Source: Castor canadensis
Taxonomy: Eukaryota; Chordata; Mammalia; Rodentia; Castoridae
Direction of reading: 5' to 3'
Assembly (NCBI RefSeq): GCF_047511655.1
Contig: NC_133389.1
Location: 148,578,473 to 148,642,472, forward strand
Length of the DNA: 64,000 nucleotides
Shown: one piece after another, positions 11,718 to 23,724 of the stretch
Layout of the letters: every line of letters begins with the position of its first letter
Numbering within the stretch: the first letter of the stretch is position 1
The notes under the pieces: model-generated
Told to the model about the DNA's origin: nothing
The model's input: only the letters and a program-made list of their open reading frames with translations
The model's database searches: none
Translations under genes and position numbers: made by a program

Positions 11718-11790
11718 TTGGGCACATACTGGAGTTTGAACTCAGGACTTTGTGCTTGCTAGGCAGGCACTCCACTTGAGCCATAACTGC
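11718..11790 (-). mobile_element. ID-like SINE
   Basis: The plus strand reads 'ggagtttgaactcaggactt' and 'ttgctaggcaggcactccac', the complement of the ID tRNA-like B box and A box. No clear target-site duplication is visible. Confidence 0.75.
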
Positions 11791-12773
11791 TAAGGCAGTT
11801 AATAGAAGGCTTTATCCTGATCTTTGCTTTTACTGCAGTGTTTATCCTTACTTTTTCCTGAGGCTGTTTTCCTTAGACTGGTCCCAGTAATCTTTCTAGA
11901 CCCCACCTAAAAGGGGTGTGGCTTCAGACCAGCAGAGGTGACAAGAACGCAGAACCCTTGGGTGGGGTGGGGTCTTCTAGTGTAGTCCAGGAGCTTCAAG
12001 CCTGCACACTGCTCAGTAGACTAAATGCCCATTAGTGTTCATGTCTTTCATGGTATGTTTTCAGTCCCAGTTGACATATTGATTTAAATTTTTTGAGACT
12101 TGATGTCTTCCCCGTGAGGCATCTTTTCAGCTTCACATAGTTGAATACATTTCCATTGTCCAACTCTCATGGTTCATGACTCAATTTTACATCATCATTA
12201 GGCACTAATGTGTGTGTTCCATGTTAGTATTTTATAATTTGCGAGTTACCTAAAGGTTTTGGCCCTAGGAGATGAGGAAGCTAGTCCGTTCAATGAACTC
12301 TCCTCTTTGGGCCATCTTTCTGTTTTATCATTTTGCAATACACTGCTGAATTTTCTTTCTAGTTGGTTATTCTGTGTGACTGCCAGAGTAGCTCAATGCC
12401 AGTCCCCTTGGCTATAATGTAAGTCTGGGATGCTGACCAGCCCCTCCTGTCTTGAGTAGAGTTCCTCTATTTATGTAGAAAATAGACAACCACCCCCCAG
12501 TTTTTCTGTCCACTTTTCTTTTCTACTTACTGAGAACATGTGTTATCTATTACACATACATATTTGTGTGTAAAATAATGTAGCAGCAAAATTTGTGTGT
12601 ATATATATATGTATAAAACTGTACATATGTACACTGATATATATAGGCATATATACATCTCTTAATGAAATAATTAGTGATTCAAGCATGCATTTCATTT
12701 TTATCTTTCTTTTGTATTACAGTTCTATTTTATACTATTTGTTTTAACTTTTCTCTTTTAACTCTGATTTTGA
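11791..12773. other. Unassigned stretch with a TA-rich patch
   Basis: No gene seen. From 12,595 to 12,660 the sequence is dominated by TA and TG dinucleotides. The rest is unassigned. Confidence 0.4.
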
Positions 12774-12789
12774 ACTCATGGTCTTTTAT

Positions 12790-15116
12790 TTTATTTATTT
12801 ATTTAATTTTTATTGTTTTATTATTCATATGTGCATACAAGGCTTGGGTCATTTCTCCCCCCTGCCCCCACCCTCTCCCTTACCACTCACTCCACCCCCT
12901 CCCTCTCCCCTCCACCCCCTCAATACCCAGCAGAAACTATTTTGCCCTTATCTCTAATTTTGTTGATAAGGATAGCTATGCAGGGAGTTGACTCACATTG
13001 ATTTCCTGTGCATGTGTGTTACCTTCTAGGTTAATTCTTCTTGATCTAACCTTTTCTCTAATTCCTGGTCCCCTTCTCCTATTGGCCTCAGTTGCTTTTA
13101 AGGTATCTGCTTTAGTTTCTCTGCGTTGAGGGAAGCAAACGCTAACTAATATTTAGGTGTCTTACCTATCCTCATATCTCCCTTGTGTGCTCTCGCTTTT
13201 ATCATGTGATCAAAGTCCAATCCCATTGTTGTGTTTGCCCTTGATCTAATGTCCACATATGAGGGAGAACATATGATTTTTGGTCTTTTGGGCCAGGCTA
13301 ACCTCACTCAGAATGATGTTCTCCAATTCCATCCATTAAGCAGCGAATGATAACATTTTGTTCTTCTTCATGGCTGCATAAAATTCCATTGTGTATAGAT
13401 ACCACATTTTCTTGATCCATTCATTAGTAGTGGGGCATCTTGGCTGTTTCCATAACTTGGCTATTGTGAATAGTGCTGCAATAAACATGGGTGTGCAGGT
13501 GCCTCTGGAGTAACCTGTGTCACAGTCTTTTGGGTATATCCCCAAGAGTGGTATTGCTGGATCAAACGGTAGATCAATGTTTAGCTTTTTAAGTAGCCTC
13601 CAAATTTTTTTCCATAGTGGTTGTACTAGTTTACATTCCCACCAACAGTTTAAGAGGGTTCCTTTTTCCCCGCATCCTTGCCAACACCTGTTGTTGGTGG
13701 TGTTGCTAATGATGGCTATTCTAACAGGGGTGAGGTGGAATCTTAGTGTGGTTTTAATTTGCATTTCCTTTATTGCTAGAGATGGTGAGCATTTTTTCAT
13801 GTGTTTTTTGGCCATTTGAATTTCTTCTTTTGAGAAAGTTCTGTTTAGTTCACTTGCCCATTTCTTTATTGGTTCATTAATTTTGGGAGAATTTAGTTTG
13901 TTAAGTTCCCTATATATTCTGGTTATCAGTCCTTTGTCTGATGTGTAGCTGGCAAATATTTTCTCCTACTCTGTGGGTGTTCTCTTCAGTTTAGAGACCA
14001 TATCTTTTGTTGAGCAGAAGTTTTTTAGTTTTATGAAGTCCCATTTATCTATGCTATCTCTTAGTTGCTGAGCTGCTGGGGTTCCATTGAGAAAGTTCTT
14101 GCCTATACCTACTAACTCCAGAGAATTTCCTACTCTTTCCTGTACCAACTTTAGAGTTTGTGGTCTGATATTAAGATCCTTGATCCATTTTGAGTTAATC
14201 TTGGTATAGGGTGATATACATGGATCTAGTTTCAGTTTTTTGCAGACTGCTAACCAGTTTTCCCAGCAGTTTTTTTGAAGAGGCTGCTATTTCTCCATCG
14301 TATATTTTTAGCTCCTTTGTCAAAGACAAGTTGGTTATAGTTGTGTGGCTTCATATCCTGGTCCTCTATTCTGTTCCACTGGTCTTCATGTCTTTTTTGT
14401 GCCAGTACCATGCTGTTTTTATTGTTATTGCTTTGTAATATAGTTTGAAGTCAGGTATTGTGATATCTCCTGCATTGTTCTTTTGACTGAGTATTGCCTT
14501 GGCTATTCGTGGCCTCTTGTGTTTCCATATAAATTTAATGGTAGATTTTTCAATTTCTTTAATGAATGTCATTGGAATTTTGATGGGAATTGACTTAAAC
14601 ATGTAGATTACTTTTGGGAGTATAGACATTTTTACTATATTGATTCTACCAATCCATGAGCATGGGAGATCTCTCCACTTTCTATAGTCTTCCTCGATCT
14701 CTTTCTTCAGAAATTTATAGTTTTCCTTGTAGAGGTCATTCACATCTTTTGTTAGGTTTACACCTAGGTATTTGATTTTTTTTTTTTGAGGCTATTGTAA
14801 ATGGAATTGTTTTCATACATTCTTTTTCAGTTTGCTCATTGTTAGTGTATAGACATGCTAATGATTTTTCTATGTTGATTTTATATCCTGCTACCTTGCT
14901 GTAGCTATTGATGATGTCTAGAAGCTTCTGAGTAGAGTTTTTTGGGTCTTTAAGGTATAGGATCATGTCATCTGCAAATAGGGATATTTTGACAGTTTCT
15001 TTACCTATTTGTATTCCTTTTATTCCTTCTTCTTGCCTAATTGCTCTGGCTAGGAATTCCAGTACTATGTTGAATAGGAGTGGAGATAGTGGGCATCCTT
15101 GTCTAGTTCCTGATTT
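12790..15116 (-). mobile_element. 5'-truncated L1 retrotransposon with 16-bp TSD
   Basis: A minus-strand L1 lies between perfect 16-bp target-site duplications (actcatggtcttttat) at 12,774-12,789 and 15,117-15,132. The poly(A) tail appears as the T-rich stretch from 12,790. Next comes a 3' UTR with a C-rich plus strand (12,857-12,930), which is a G-rich polypurine tract in the sense direction. The C-terminal half of ORF2 follows. The element is 5' truncated inside the reverse transcriptase and lacks ORF1 and the 5' UTR, so it cannot mobilise itself. Compared with the related copy at 45.6 kb, its 3' UTR lacks about 52 bases near 12,967. The perfect duplication suggests a young insertion. Confidence 0.95.
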
Positions 15117-15122
15117 ACTCAT
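13336..15122 (-). pseudogene. L1 ORF2 C-terminal half (reverse transcriptase and C-terminal domain), broken
   Basis: Four minus-strand segments encode successive parts of L1 ORF2. At 15,122-14,736 is the reverse transcriptase stretch with the [13 protein letters not shown] motif and the catalytic FADD (about 14,967-14,978). At 14,743-14,366 is the following thumb-like region ([17 protein letters not shown]). A short piece lies at 14,148-13,966. At 13,815-13,336 is the Cys-rich C-terminal domain ([18 protein letters not shown]) ending in [10 protein letters not shown]. The segments lie in different frames, and one break coincides with a T run at about 14,778-14,790. The protein is therefore interrupted and its endonuclease half is missing. 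Family membership is certain; no function is expected. Confidence 0.93.
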
Positions 15123-15259
15123 GGTCTTTTATAGAGCAAATCATCCCAACTAGCCATTACACTAATAATTACTCAATCATCATTTGATGTTTAAATTATG
15201 ACAGCTTTTCAGTGAGAACCTTGCAAACAGGCACCTTTGATTTCTTTCCACGCTCTATT

Positions 15260-17405
15260 TTTTTAATTTTAATTTTATTTTATCATTTTTACATTTACTT
15301 ATATGTGTATACATTATTTGGGCCACCTCCCCCCCACTACTTCCAGGCAGGACCTTTTTTGCCCTCTTTGCCCTCTTATTCTCTGATTTTTGTGGAAGAG
15401 AAAAGATAAGAGATAATATGAAAAACATAGCCTTTTTGCTAGTTTGAGATAAAGATAGCTATACAGAGAGATTCCTAGTCTTGCTTCTATGCACTTGTGT
15501 ATTACAACCCACAGTGGTTCATTTCTACCAGACCTCTTCACTACTTCCTAGTCCCCTTCCCATAGCGGCCTCTGCCAGTTTAAGATTGCTGTATTTGCTC
15601 CTCTACAGTGAGCACATCAACCACATTCAAGTTTTAGGTTTCCTTCCCTTTCCCTATTCCTCCTGTGCATGTTCTCTCCTTGGTGTGTGACCCATGCCCA
15701 ATAATATTACTGCATTTGTTTTAAGTCTATAATCTGCATATGAGGGAGAACATGTGATTTTTGGCCTTCTGAGCCTAACTTCACTTAAGATGATGTTCTT
15801 TAGTTCCATCCATTTACTCGCGAATGACAAAATTTCATTCTTCCTTGTGGCTGAGTAAAATTCCATTGTGCATAAATACCACATTTCTCTTATCCATTCG
15901 TCAGTGCTGGGGCATCTTGGCTGTTTCCATAACTTGGCTAATGTGAATAGTGCTGCAATAAACATGGGTGTGCAGGTGCCTTTGTAATAACCTGAATCAC
16001 ATTTCTTCGGGTATATCCCTAGGAGTGGGATTGCTAGATCATATGGCAGATCTATGTTTAGTTTTTTAAGAAGCCTCCATATTGTTTTCCATAGTGGGTA
16101 TACTAGTTTACATTCCCACCAGCAGGGTACGAGGGTTCCTTTTCCCCCATATCCTCGCCAACATTTGTTCTTGTTGGTGTTTTTGATGGTAGCTATTCTA
16201 ACAGGAGTGAGGTGGAATCTTAGTGTTGGTTTTGATTTACATTTCCTCTATGGCCAGGGATGGTGAACACTTTTTCATGTGTTTTTTGGCCATTTGGGTT
16301 TCTTCCTTTGAAAAAGTTCTGTTTAGTCAGTTGCCCACTTCTTTATTGGTTCATTGATTTTTGGGGTGTTTAGTTTTTTTAGCTCCCTGTATATTCTGGT
16401 TATCAGTCCCTTGTCTGGTGTATAGCTGGCAAAGATTTTGTCCCATTCTATGTGTGGTCTCTTCAATTTAGAGACCATTTCTTTTGTTATGCAGAAGCTT
16501 TTTAGTTTCATGTAATCCCATTTGTTAATTCTTTCTCTTAGTTGTTGGGCTGCTTGAGTTCTACTGAGGAAGTCCTTGCTTAAATGTATTGCTTCCAGTG
16601 TATTCCCTGCTCTTTCCTGTACTAACCTCAAGGCTTCAGGTCTGATGTTAAGGTCTTTAATCCACTTCGAGTTGATACTAGTATAGGGTGACAGGCATGG
16701 CTCTTTTTCTGAAGGCAGATGACCACTTTTCCTAGCAACATTTGTTGAAGAGGCTGTTTTTTCTCCATCATATGCTTTTGGTGACTTTGTCAAAAATAAG
16801 GTGGGCATAGCTGTGTGGATTCATATCCAGGTCCTCTATTCTGTTTCAGTGGTCTTCATACCTGTTTTTATGCCAGTACCATGCTGGTTTTTTTATTGCT
16901 ATGGCTCTGTAGTATAGTTTAAAATCGGGTACCTCCAGGGTTGCTCTTTTTGTTCAGTATTGTCTTGGCTATTGGTGGTCTTTTGTGTTTCCAAATGTAC
17001 TTTAGGGTTGATTTTTCAATCTCTGTGATGAATGTCATAGGGATTTTGATGGGAATTGCATTGAACATGTAGATTGCTTTTGGTAGTATAGCCATTTTTA
17101 CTATGTTGATTCTGCCAACCCATGAGTATGGGAGCTCTTTCCACCTTCTGTAGTCTTCTTCAATTGTTCTATAATGATTTGTAGCTTTCCTTGTAGAGGT
17201 CATTTTTGTCCTTTGTTAAGTTTATTTCTAGGTATTTGATTTTTTTGAGGCTATTATAAATGGAATTGTTTTCCTATGTTCTTTCTCAATCTGTTCATTG
17301 TTGATGTTATAGAAGGATACTGATTTTTAAAGTTGATTTTGTATCCTGCTACTTTGCTGAAGCTGTTTATGGGGTCTAGGAGCTTTTGGGTGGAGTTTTT
17401 TTGGC
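15260..17405 (-). mobile_element. Second 5'-truncated L1, older related subfamily
   Basis: This copy has the same orientation and the same 5'-truncation zone as the first L1, and is more diverged from it. The 3' end begins at a T-rich tail (15,254 on), with a shorter C-rich 3' UTR tract (15,320-15,345). Imperfect 12-bp target-site duplications (ccacgctctatt and ccactatctatt, two mismatches) lie at 15,248-15,259 and 17,406-17,417. ORF2 pieces can be read at 15,965-15,654, 16,808-16,323 and 17,203-16,919. They encode the ORF2 C-terminal half with stops and frame changes, and the reverse transcriptase catalytic segment is missing. Confidence 0.9.
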
Positions 17406-17417
17406 CCACTATCTATT

Positions 17418-20400
17418 ATTCACACATCATGCTTGTTTTCTGGGGCCCATAGGATGTTCTCAGCCCATCAGCTCTGACCTCTCCTCCCTGATCGTGGAAC
17501 ACAGGACAGTCCCACTCTGCTGCTATCTGTCCATCTACCTTCTAGGGCAGGATGAGGAACAGGCAGGCCTGCACTCTGAGCAGATCCCCAAAGTCACTTC
17601 CACTCCATCATTTGCAAGACTTGTGTTTCCCTGTGTTATTAATCTGCAGCATTTGAATACTATTGGTTTAGGATTTACAACCATAGACTACCAGGAAAAA
17701 CTGCTGAAAGACGATTTGATTTTAAGTGTGGGATAGACCCAGCCAGGAAAGCTGTTGGAGTGAGGGCTAATTTTTACATGTTGTCAGATTACTTGTAAAC
17801 ATTTAAGGCCATGATGGTTTTTGACATCCTCAAGAATTCACCAAATTAATGCTTGGATAACGAAAGATCTATCATATAAAATAAATCGGTGACTGAATTC
17901 TAAGACTTTCAAACTAACTCATGACTCAAAATTTAAGAATAACCAAGTTGGTCAGTCATCTGGAAGGGCTGAGCAGCATCCTTTGGGTCTTCTCTCTGGC
18001 CCTGTTTCCCAGGCCCCTCTGAACTTGGGAAGACTCACAACCTTCATATGCTTCTGTCTACAGGATGGCTCTTTCTGCTGATTCTCACCCTTTACTGGAG
18101 AAGGAGACTTTCAACAGTCTCCATTCCTTTCTTTTTTTTTTGAACTCGACCTCATGATTTTATTTTCCTCATTTATGAGGAAGATGAAGCTTAGAACTGG
18201 ATTATTTGCCCCTTTCTCTTCTTATCTCTTCCCATTTAAAAAATGCTTGCCTCTCAATAGCCAGCATTGTCTGAGAGCTGCAGTTGAGCTCAACACACTC
18301 AAGCCTCAGCACTATTTTCTCTGTAATTTTAGCTTTTTTTTTTTTTCCAGAAAATCGGCTTGGTCTGCCCACTATAGCCACTCTGCTTCCTGTCATAACA
18401 CCGTTTTTCCCAGTGCTTATAGAGAATCTTTGCCCTTCTTGTACTGTGTCACTTTGTGAGGGTGGTGCTTGCAGCACTTTTTACAGAAAGTCTAGTGGGT
18501 TTTAGAAATGTTAACTTCTTTGATCCCCCCACTTCAAGTCCTCACCCTGGAACCAGGTTTCTTTAGGGTTGCTTCCACCAATATTGGGTTTCTTTGGTAA
18601 ACCAGGGCCACGCAAGGGCCTGGTCCCATCTTGGGAAAGTAATGCCCAAGTGCTGGCAAGGATTAAGGTGGATGTGACTAAGATGGAAGTTCTATCATGA
18701 TTCAACTTCTCCATTTCTTGAAGAACATGACCCACCAAGTAAGATGCCTTCAGTAAGCATATCAGGTTGCCTTTGCTTCCTGCTATTGGAACTGGTCCGG
18801 GAGAGTCATTTCATGGAGTATCTCATTTATTTGTCTCATAAAAGGGGAATTGGGAGAGAGGTTCTCATGGTAGGAAGTAGTGCCTACAGGTTGTGTTAAT
18901 TAGCAAAAAGGATAGTGGACTAGTGGAAATTTTTGCTTCTACCTTTGAGAGCTCTAGTGGACCCTACTGTAAGGATGCCTCCCTTATAGTGGGCTTTGGG
19001 CTTTGATAATCTACAGAGAAACATGGCTGTTCTCCAGTCTTGGAGTTCCTAGAGAGAACACAGACCCTCTTTGGAGATTATGTCTTTTCCTATAACTCAT
19101 GGTAAATAAAGAGGTCCCTTGTGGATTTCTCCTTTGCCAGATATCTCCAAACTCTACATCTCATTGGTTTTGCTATAATTGTTACTTATTTAAGATAGGA
19201 GAAAATATCCATATGCACCATATTCCATAAACTTAACTAATAAAAATGTTGTTTTGTAAGAGCCTTTTGAAGTTCAAGAAAACTTTGGAATTGTTTTTAT
19301 GAGACTTTAAAAATCTTTCTTCTTAGGGGCAGGAAGTTATGTTTTGCCAAGAATAAATGAATTCAAATAGCAAAGGGATTGGGCCTGACTTGAGATGCCA
19401 AACCCACAGTGTTCCAGTGGCTTCTTAACTGGGCCAAGTGCATTTTCCCAGTTCTGAGAGTTAGGGCTGGTATCTAAAGTTTCAGACTAACATGTTATTA
19501 CTTATAAATAATTATTTTAGTGTGCCAGTTGTTCTTAATGTAAAAAGTTTGGCTTCTTTTTTTTGTTTGTTTGTTTTGTTTTTGAACCACTTTGATTCTA
19601 CAGGCACAGAAGAAAGAAATTATTGATTTTACAAATCATTCCTTTATTAGGATTTGGTAAAGTTCCTTTGAAAAAAATTGAATTTAATTTCCTCTTTTGT
19701 ATTTCTTGAATGTTCTTTTACTTTATTCTTTCATATGGGTTTAAGGTAATGTTTTAAATTTCATGACTACATTCTGAAACATTTTTAGGAGGGAAAATTA
19801 TGATAAACAATGTAATTAATGTTGGCGGCCATGAAAAATTCATGGAAACTTCAAAGAAAGCATCCTATTATGTCATAGAGAGCTCATCATTCCCCAAAAG
19901 TCTTTCTAAATGAAATTAATAGAAAATTCTGTGACCATTTTAAGAGAAGTATTGGATTTCTAAACAAAAGCATGTCACCTGTCACCATTTTCTCCACTTG
20001 CCCGCACTTTGTTTCTCTTCAATTAAGAGTCTCCAGTTTTATTTGCTTGTTCTCTACCTTTTTCTGCTATCCCTTAACAGCCACCTTTCATTCTATTTTA
20101 GTCTGGCTTGTTATTCTTATGGCCATCATTATCATTATTTTGCTTTATTACTTCCCAGGCTCTACATAACTCTAGATCTTTCTCTGAAGGCTCAGGCCTA
20201 ATGGCCTCTTGTCTTTCTGAACCCATAAACCTGTCAGTCAATGCCATCCTGCCCTCTTTCACACTTGTACCTTTTTAGCCATGTGCACGGCTCAGAAACT
20301 GCCTTCCTCTGGTCTCGTCCCAACTAGATACTCACCAGATCACTAGCTTCAGGTTTCCTGACCACCCCCAAGGTAAAATAGGGTATCTTTTCTTTGGTTC

Positions 20401-20499
20401 CAGCTAGGTGTGTTCACAGACACCTTCCCCATCCTCCACTGTCCTCCTCTACTGTCAGCACAGTAGCTGGTACCTGGGCATCTGATGCATTTAATCCAC
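17418..20499. other. Unassigned non-coding stretch
   Basis: About 3 kb of unique-looking DNA. A 116-codon frame runs from inside the L1 edge into this stretch (to 17,735), without splice or protein support. Poly-T (18,131-18,140; 18,336-18,349) and a (GTTT)n run near 19,560 are simple repeats. No gene is supported. Confidence 0.4.
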
Positions 20500-20800
20500 T
20501 TCCATCAGTCAACCATTTGGGGAGGGCCCACCACATGTCAGTCATGGAGCCAAGTGCTTTATAGGCAAAGATGAATAAAAGAGAGCCTGATCTTTGCAAT
20601 GTAAAGAAGCTCCTCAGAAGAGCTGGGGGTGCATGCTGCTGCAAGGGTTGGCAGGAGAGGCCTTCCAGAGGAAGTGATGCTTGCACTGGGGTTACATGAG
20701 CTAGACAAGAGAAGACAAGGTGACAAGAGTATTCTAAACAGAAATAGCCCTTTGAGCAGAGGTGCTGAGTAGGAAGCAGTGGGCATGAGACTGAGAACAC
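20500..20800. repeat. Ancient mammalian interspersed repeat
   Basis: 'ccacatgtcagtcatggagc', 'gccttccagaggaagtgatg' and 'gcctttgagcagaggtgct'-like phrases follow the common old repeat with 'gtgccaggcact ... ggcttcctggaggaggtga ... gcagagggaacagcatgtgc'. This is the same kind of material as at 7,000 and 56,590. I cannot assign the family name with certainty. Confidence 0.45.
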
Positions 20801-20804
20801 GTAA

Positions 20805-20878
20805 GTACAGTTGATCTTCTGTTCCATATCTGCCTTTGTGGATTCTTATAATTGGGGATGCAGAAAGCTCAAAATCAC
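20805..20878. repeat. Tigger-like terminal fragment
   Basis: 'cagttgatcttctgttccat' and 'tttgtggattcttataattg' resemble the Tigger-type end 'cagttggccctctgtatcca ... gtggattcaaccaaccgcgg'. Only one end is present; it is cut by the SINE that follows. Confidence 0.45.
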
Positions 20879-21112
20879 AGGTGTGCTGGCACTTGTGCAT
20901 AAATCCAGTAGGCATCTCAGGAGACATAAGTAGGAGGATCACAGTCTGAGGTCAGCCTGGGCAAAAGCATGAGATTCTATCTCAAAAACAAGCTGAAAAG
21001 CAAAAGGACTGGGGGTGTGGTTCATGTGTACTTGGTAGGTAAGTGCAAGGTCATGAGTTCAATCCCTACTAACACCACTGATGATGCAAAAAAGGCAAAA
21101 ACAAAAGCAAAG
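20879..21112 (+). mobile_element. B1-dID composite SINE
   Basis: The sense-strand dimer has a B1-like part ('gtaggaggatcacagtctga', 'ggtcagcctgggcaaaagca', 'ttctatctcaaaaacaag') followed by an ID-like part ('ctgggggtgtggttcatgtg', 'aaggtcatgagttcaatccc') and an A-rich tail. It lies directly at the 5' edge of the L1M fragment. The 91-codon frame at 20,969-21,244 is only SINE plus L1 sequence. Confidence 0.8.
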
Positions 21113-22235
21113 TCACAATCAATGCCTTCCCGATCCAAAGACCACACAGAACTAGGACAAAATTCTAAAATTCATGGCCAATCACAAAAGCCCCAAAAGA
21201 GCCAAAGCAGTCTTGAGGAAACAACAAAAAACAAAGCTGGATGAATCACAATGCCTGATTTTAAGACACACTGTAGAGCTATAGCAACCAAAACAGCATG
21301 GCACTGGCATAAAAACAGGTGCATAGACAAATGGAACTGAATAGAAATCCCAGAAATAAACCCACACACCTATAGCCAACAGATTCTTGACAGAAGCTCA
21401 AAGAAACACATTGTAGAAAGGAAAGTCTCTGCTGAGTGGTGCTGGGAAAACTGCATATCCATATGCAGAAGAATGACACTAAACCTGTCTAAAAATCAAC
21501 TCAAAATGGATCGAAGGAGGCCCAAATAGAAGATCTGAAATTATGCCACTGCTAGAAGAAAACATAGGGAAAAGTCTTTAAGACAGAAGCATGAGCAATG
21601 ATTTTTTTTGGATAAAAACCCCAAAAGCACAGGTAATTAAAGACAAAAATAGACAAATGAGATTTATATCAAGTTAAGAAGCGTCTGCACAGCAAAAGAG
21701 ACTTTCAACAGAGTGAAGAGACTGTGTTCAGATGGGGGAAAATCTTTGTCATCTACTCATCTGACAAAGGATTAATATTCAGAATATATAAGGAACTAAA
21801 AACCTCAACAACAAAAACAGTAATCTGGTAAAACACATGGGCAAAGAATCTACACAAATATTTCTCAAAAGAAGAAATACAAATGTCCAACAGATAAGTG
21901 AAAAATGTTAGCTATTAGGGAGACAAAAATCAAAACCAAATGGGATATCATCTCACCTGTTTGGGTGCCTATCCTCAAAAATACAGAAAATAAGAAATGC
22001 TGGTGAAGATGCAGAGAAAAGGGAACTCTTAAGCACTGTCGGTGAGAATGCAAAAAACTAAAAGTAGATCTAAACCATGATCCAGCTGTCTCATTCCTGA
22101 GTACATACCCAAAGGAACTGAAACGAGCATATCCAAGAGACACCCATACTCCATGTCTATTACAGCACTATTCACAATAGCCAATATTTGGCAACCTAGG
22201 TGTCCATCAACGGTTGAATGGATAAAGAAAATGTG

Positions 22236-22269
<34 letters not shown>

Positions 22270-22775
22270 GAATATTATTTAGCCATAAAAACAATGAAAT
22301 CCTTGCATTTGCAGTAAAACAGATGCAGCTGAAAGTTATTATGTTACCTGAAATAAGTCATACACAGAAAGACAAATCCCGCTTCTCATATGTGGAAGCT
22401 AAAAAATCAAATGTACTTGAATATAGAATAGTGACTATTAGAGGTTGGGAAGAGTGAGGTAGAGGGGATAGAAGGAGATTTGATAATAGGCACCAAAACA
22501 CAGACAAGGAGTAAATTCTAGTCTTCCACAGCACAATCGTAAATCACATATAGTTCATAAAACCTACTATATGCTTTGTGAAAAACTAGAAGAGAGGATC
22601 TTTAAGGCTCAAAACATAAATAGTAAGGGAATGGAAATGCTAATTAATAATCCATTACATGCTGTATACATGTATTGAAATATCACAATGTATCCCATAC
22701 ATAGGTACAATTATTTCCTGTTAATCAAATATTAAAGAAAACAGTGATACAATAAAAAATAACAAAATGCAGTCT
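21113..22775 (+). mobile_element. Old L1M-type LINE, 3' half
   Basis: The sense-strand order is late ORF2 ('acaaagctggatgaatcaca', 'acagcatggcactggcataa', 'caaaggattaatattcagaa'), then the ORF2 end ('gtgtccatcaacggttgaat', 'gaaatccttgcatttgcagt'), then an L1M-style 3' UTR ('agaagagaggatctttaagg', 'atacatgtattgaaatatca', 'catacataggtacaattatt') and an A-rich end. Frames are thoroughly broken. This is a pre-rodent-radiation insertion, much older than the copies at 12.8 and 45.6 kb. Confidence 0.85.
22237..22266. repeat. (CA)n microsatellite inside the old L1
   Basis: Fifteen uninterrupted CA units inside the L1M ORF2 end, replacing the usual short 'gtgtatatacacaatggaat'-type segment. Confidence 0.95.
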
Positions 22776-23464
22776 AATAACTATTTACATGGCATTTGCA
22801 GTAATCTAGAGATGGTGACGCTTACAGGAGCGTGTAGGTAGGTCATGAGCAAGTGCTATGCTAGTTCGTATGAGGAACTTGAGCATTGGATTTTGGCATT
22901 CAAAAGGGGTCTTGGAACCAATGCCCCAAGGAACTGAAGGGCATATGTAATTATGATTCGAAAGAATGCAGTGCTGATGAGAAGGCGCAGGGATGGTGAC
23001 CCAGGGGTTTAACACCAGGGAGAAATGTGATTTGGTTCCCTTGGTGAGAGGGTGGTAGATGCACTGGTGGGAAGAACACAGGGAAGGGCCTGGAATCGGG
23101 TTGTCTGGAGAGGAGACTCCCAGGAGCAGAGGAGGGGATAAAGCACAAGGGCAGTTCTTGGTCTGGAGTGGGTTACTGGGTTCCTTTACCTCTGTACCTA
23201 CAGTGAGCACAGGGTGAGAAGCACTTGTGGGATTAGGTATGAGTCCTCATGAGACCCCTGCCTCTCAGAGCACTGCATTGTGAATCCTTGTCCAGGGTAC
23301 TTACAGCCTGGCTCTGTGAGAAATGCACACATGTGGACATGTCTTTCAGGACTCTCCAAAGGTACACAACCAATACAATGTGTGTGTGTGGCACATGCAT
23401 GTACACGTGTATGTGCGCACAAACACACACATACATAGATGGTGGGGAGGATTTTTTGGTGTGT
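22776..23464. other. Unassigned stretch ending in TG/CA-rich sequence
   Basis: No gene recognised. Overlapping frames at 22,806-23,210 and 23,198-23,551 arise from low-complexity and TG/CA-rich sequence (23,378-23,430) and have no protein similarity that I recognise. Confidence 0.4.
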
Positions 23465-23653
23465 GTGTTGGTTGGGATTGAGCCCAGGGTCTTGTGCATG
23501 GTAGGCAAGTACTCTGCCACTAAGGTGATCTCTGGTCATTGGTTTTTTTGAGACAGGGTCTCGCTATATAACCTAAACTGACCTCAAACTCACAATCCTC
23601 CTGCCCTCACCTCCTGAGTGCTGGAATTACGAGTGTGCACCACTATCCCTGGC
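23465..23653 (-). mobile_element. B1-dID composite SINE
   Basis: The plus strand shows the complement of the ID part ('gggattgagcccagggtctt', 'ggtaggcaagtactctgcca') followed by the complement of the B1 part ('ttgagacagggtctcgctat', 'cctcctgagtgctggaatta'). It is the third B1-dID copy in the window and the second on the minus strand. Confidence 0.8.
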
Positions 23654-23724
23654 ATGAGAGAGATTTGTTTTAAGAAACTGACTCATTTCATTATGGATAG
23701 TGGCTGCAGAATTCACTCTTGCTT

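Noticed and set aside
17386..17736. 116-codon plus-strand frame
   Set aside because: Its first part lies in the antisense of the L1 at 15.3-17.4 kb, so it crosses a transposon border and cannot be an old host gene. No splice sites or similarity support a newer one.
20414..20942. Two overlapping minus-strand frames of 127 and 137 codons
   Set aside because: They run through an ancient repeat, a Tigger-like end and the edge of a B1-dID SINE, so they are repeat shadows.
20969..21244. 91-codon Lys/Ser-rich plus-strand frame
   Set aside because: It is made of the ID part of a B1-dID SINE, its A-rich tail and old L1 sequence.
22806..23551. Group of frames on both strands around 23 kb
   Set aside because: TG/CA-rich low complexity and proline-rich artefacts; no recognisable protein.
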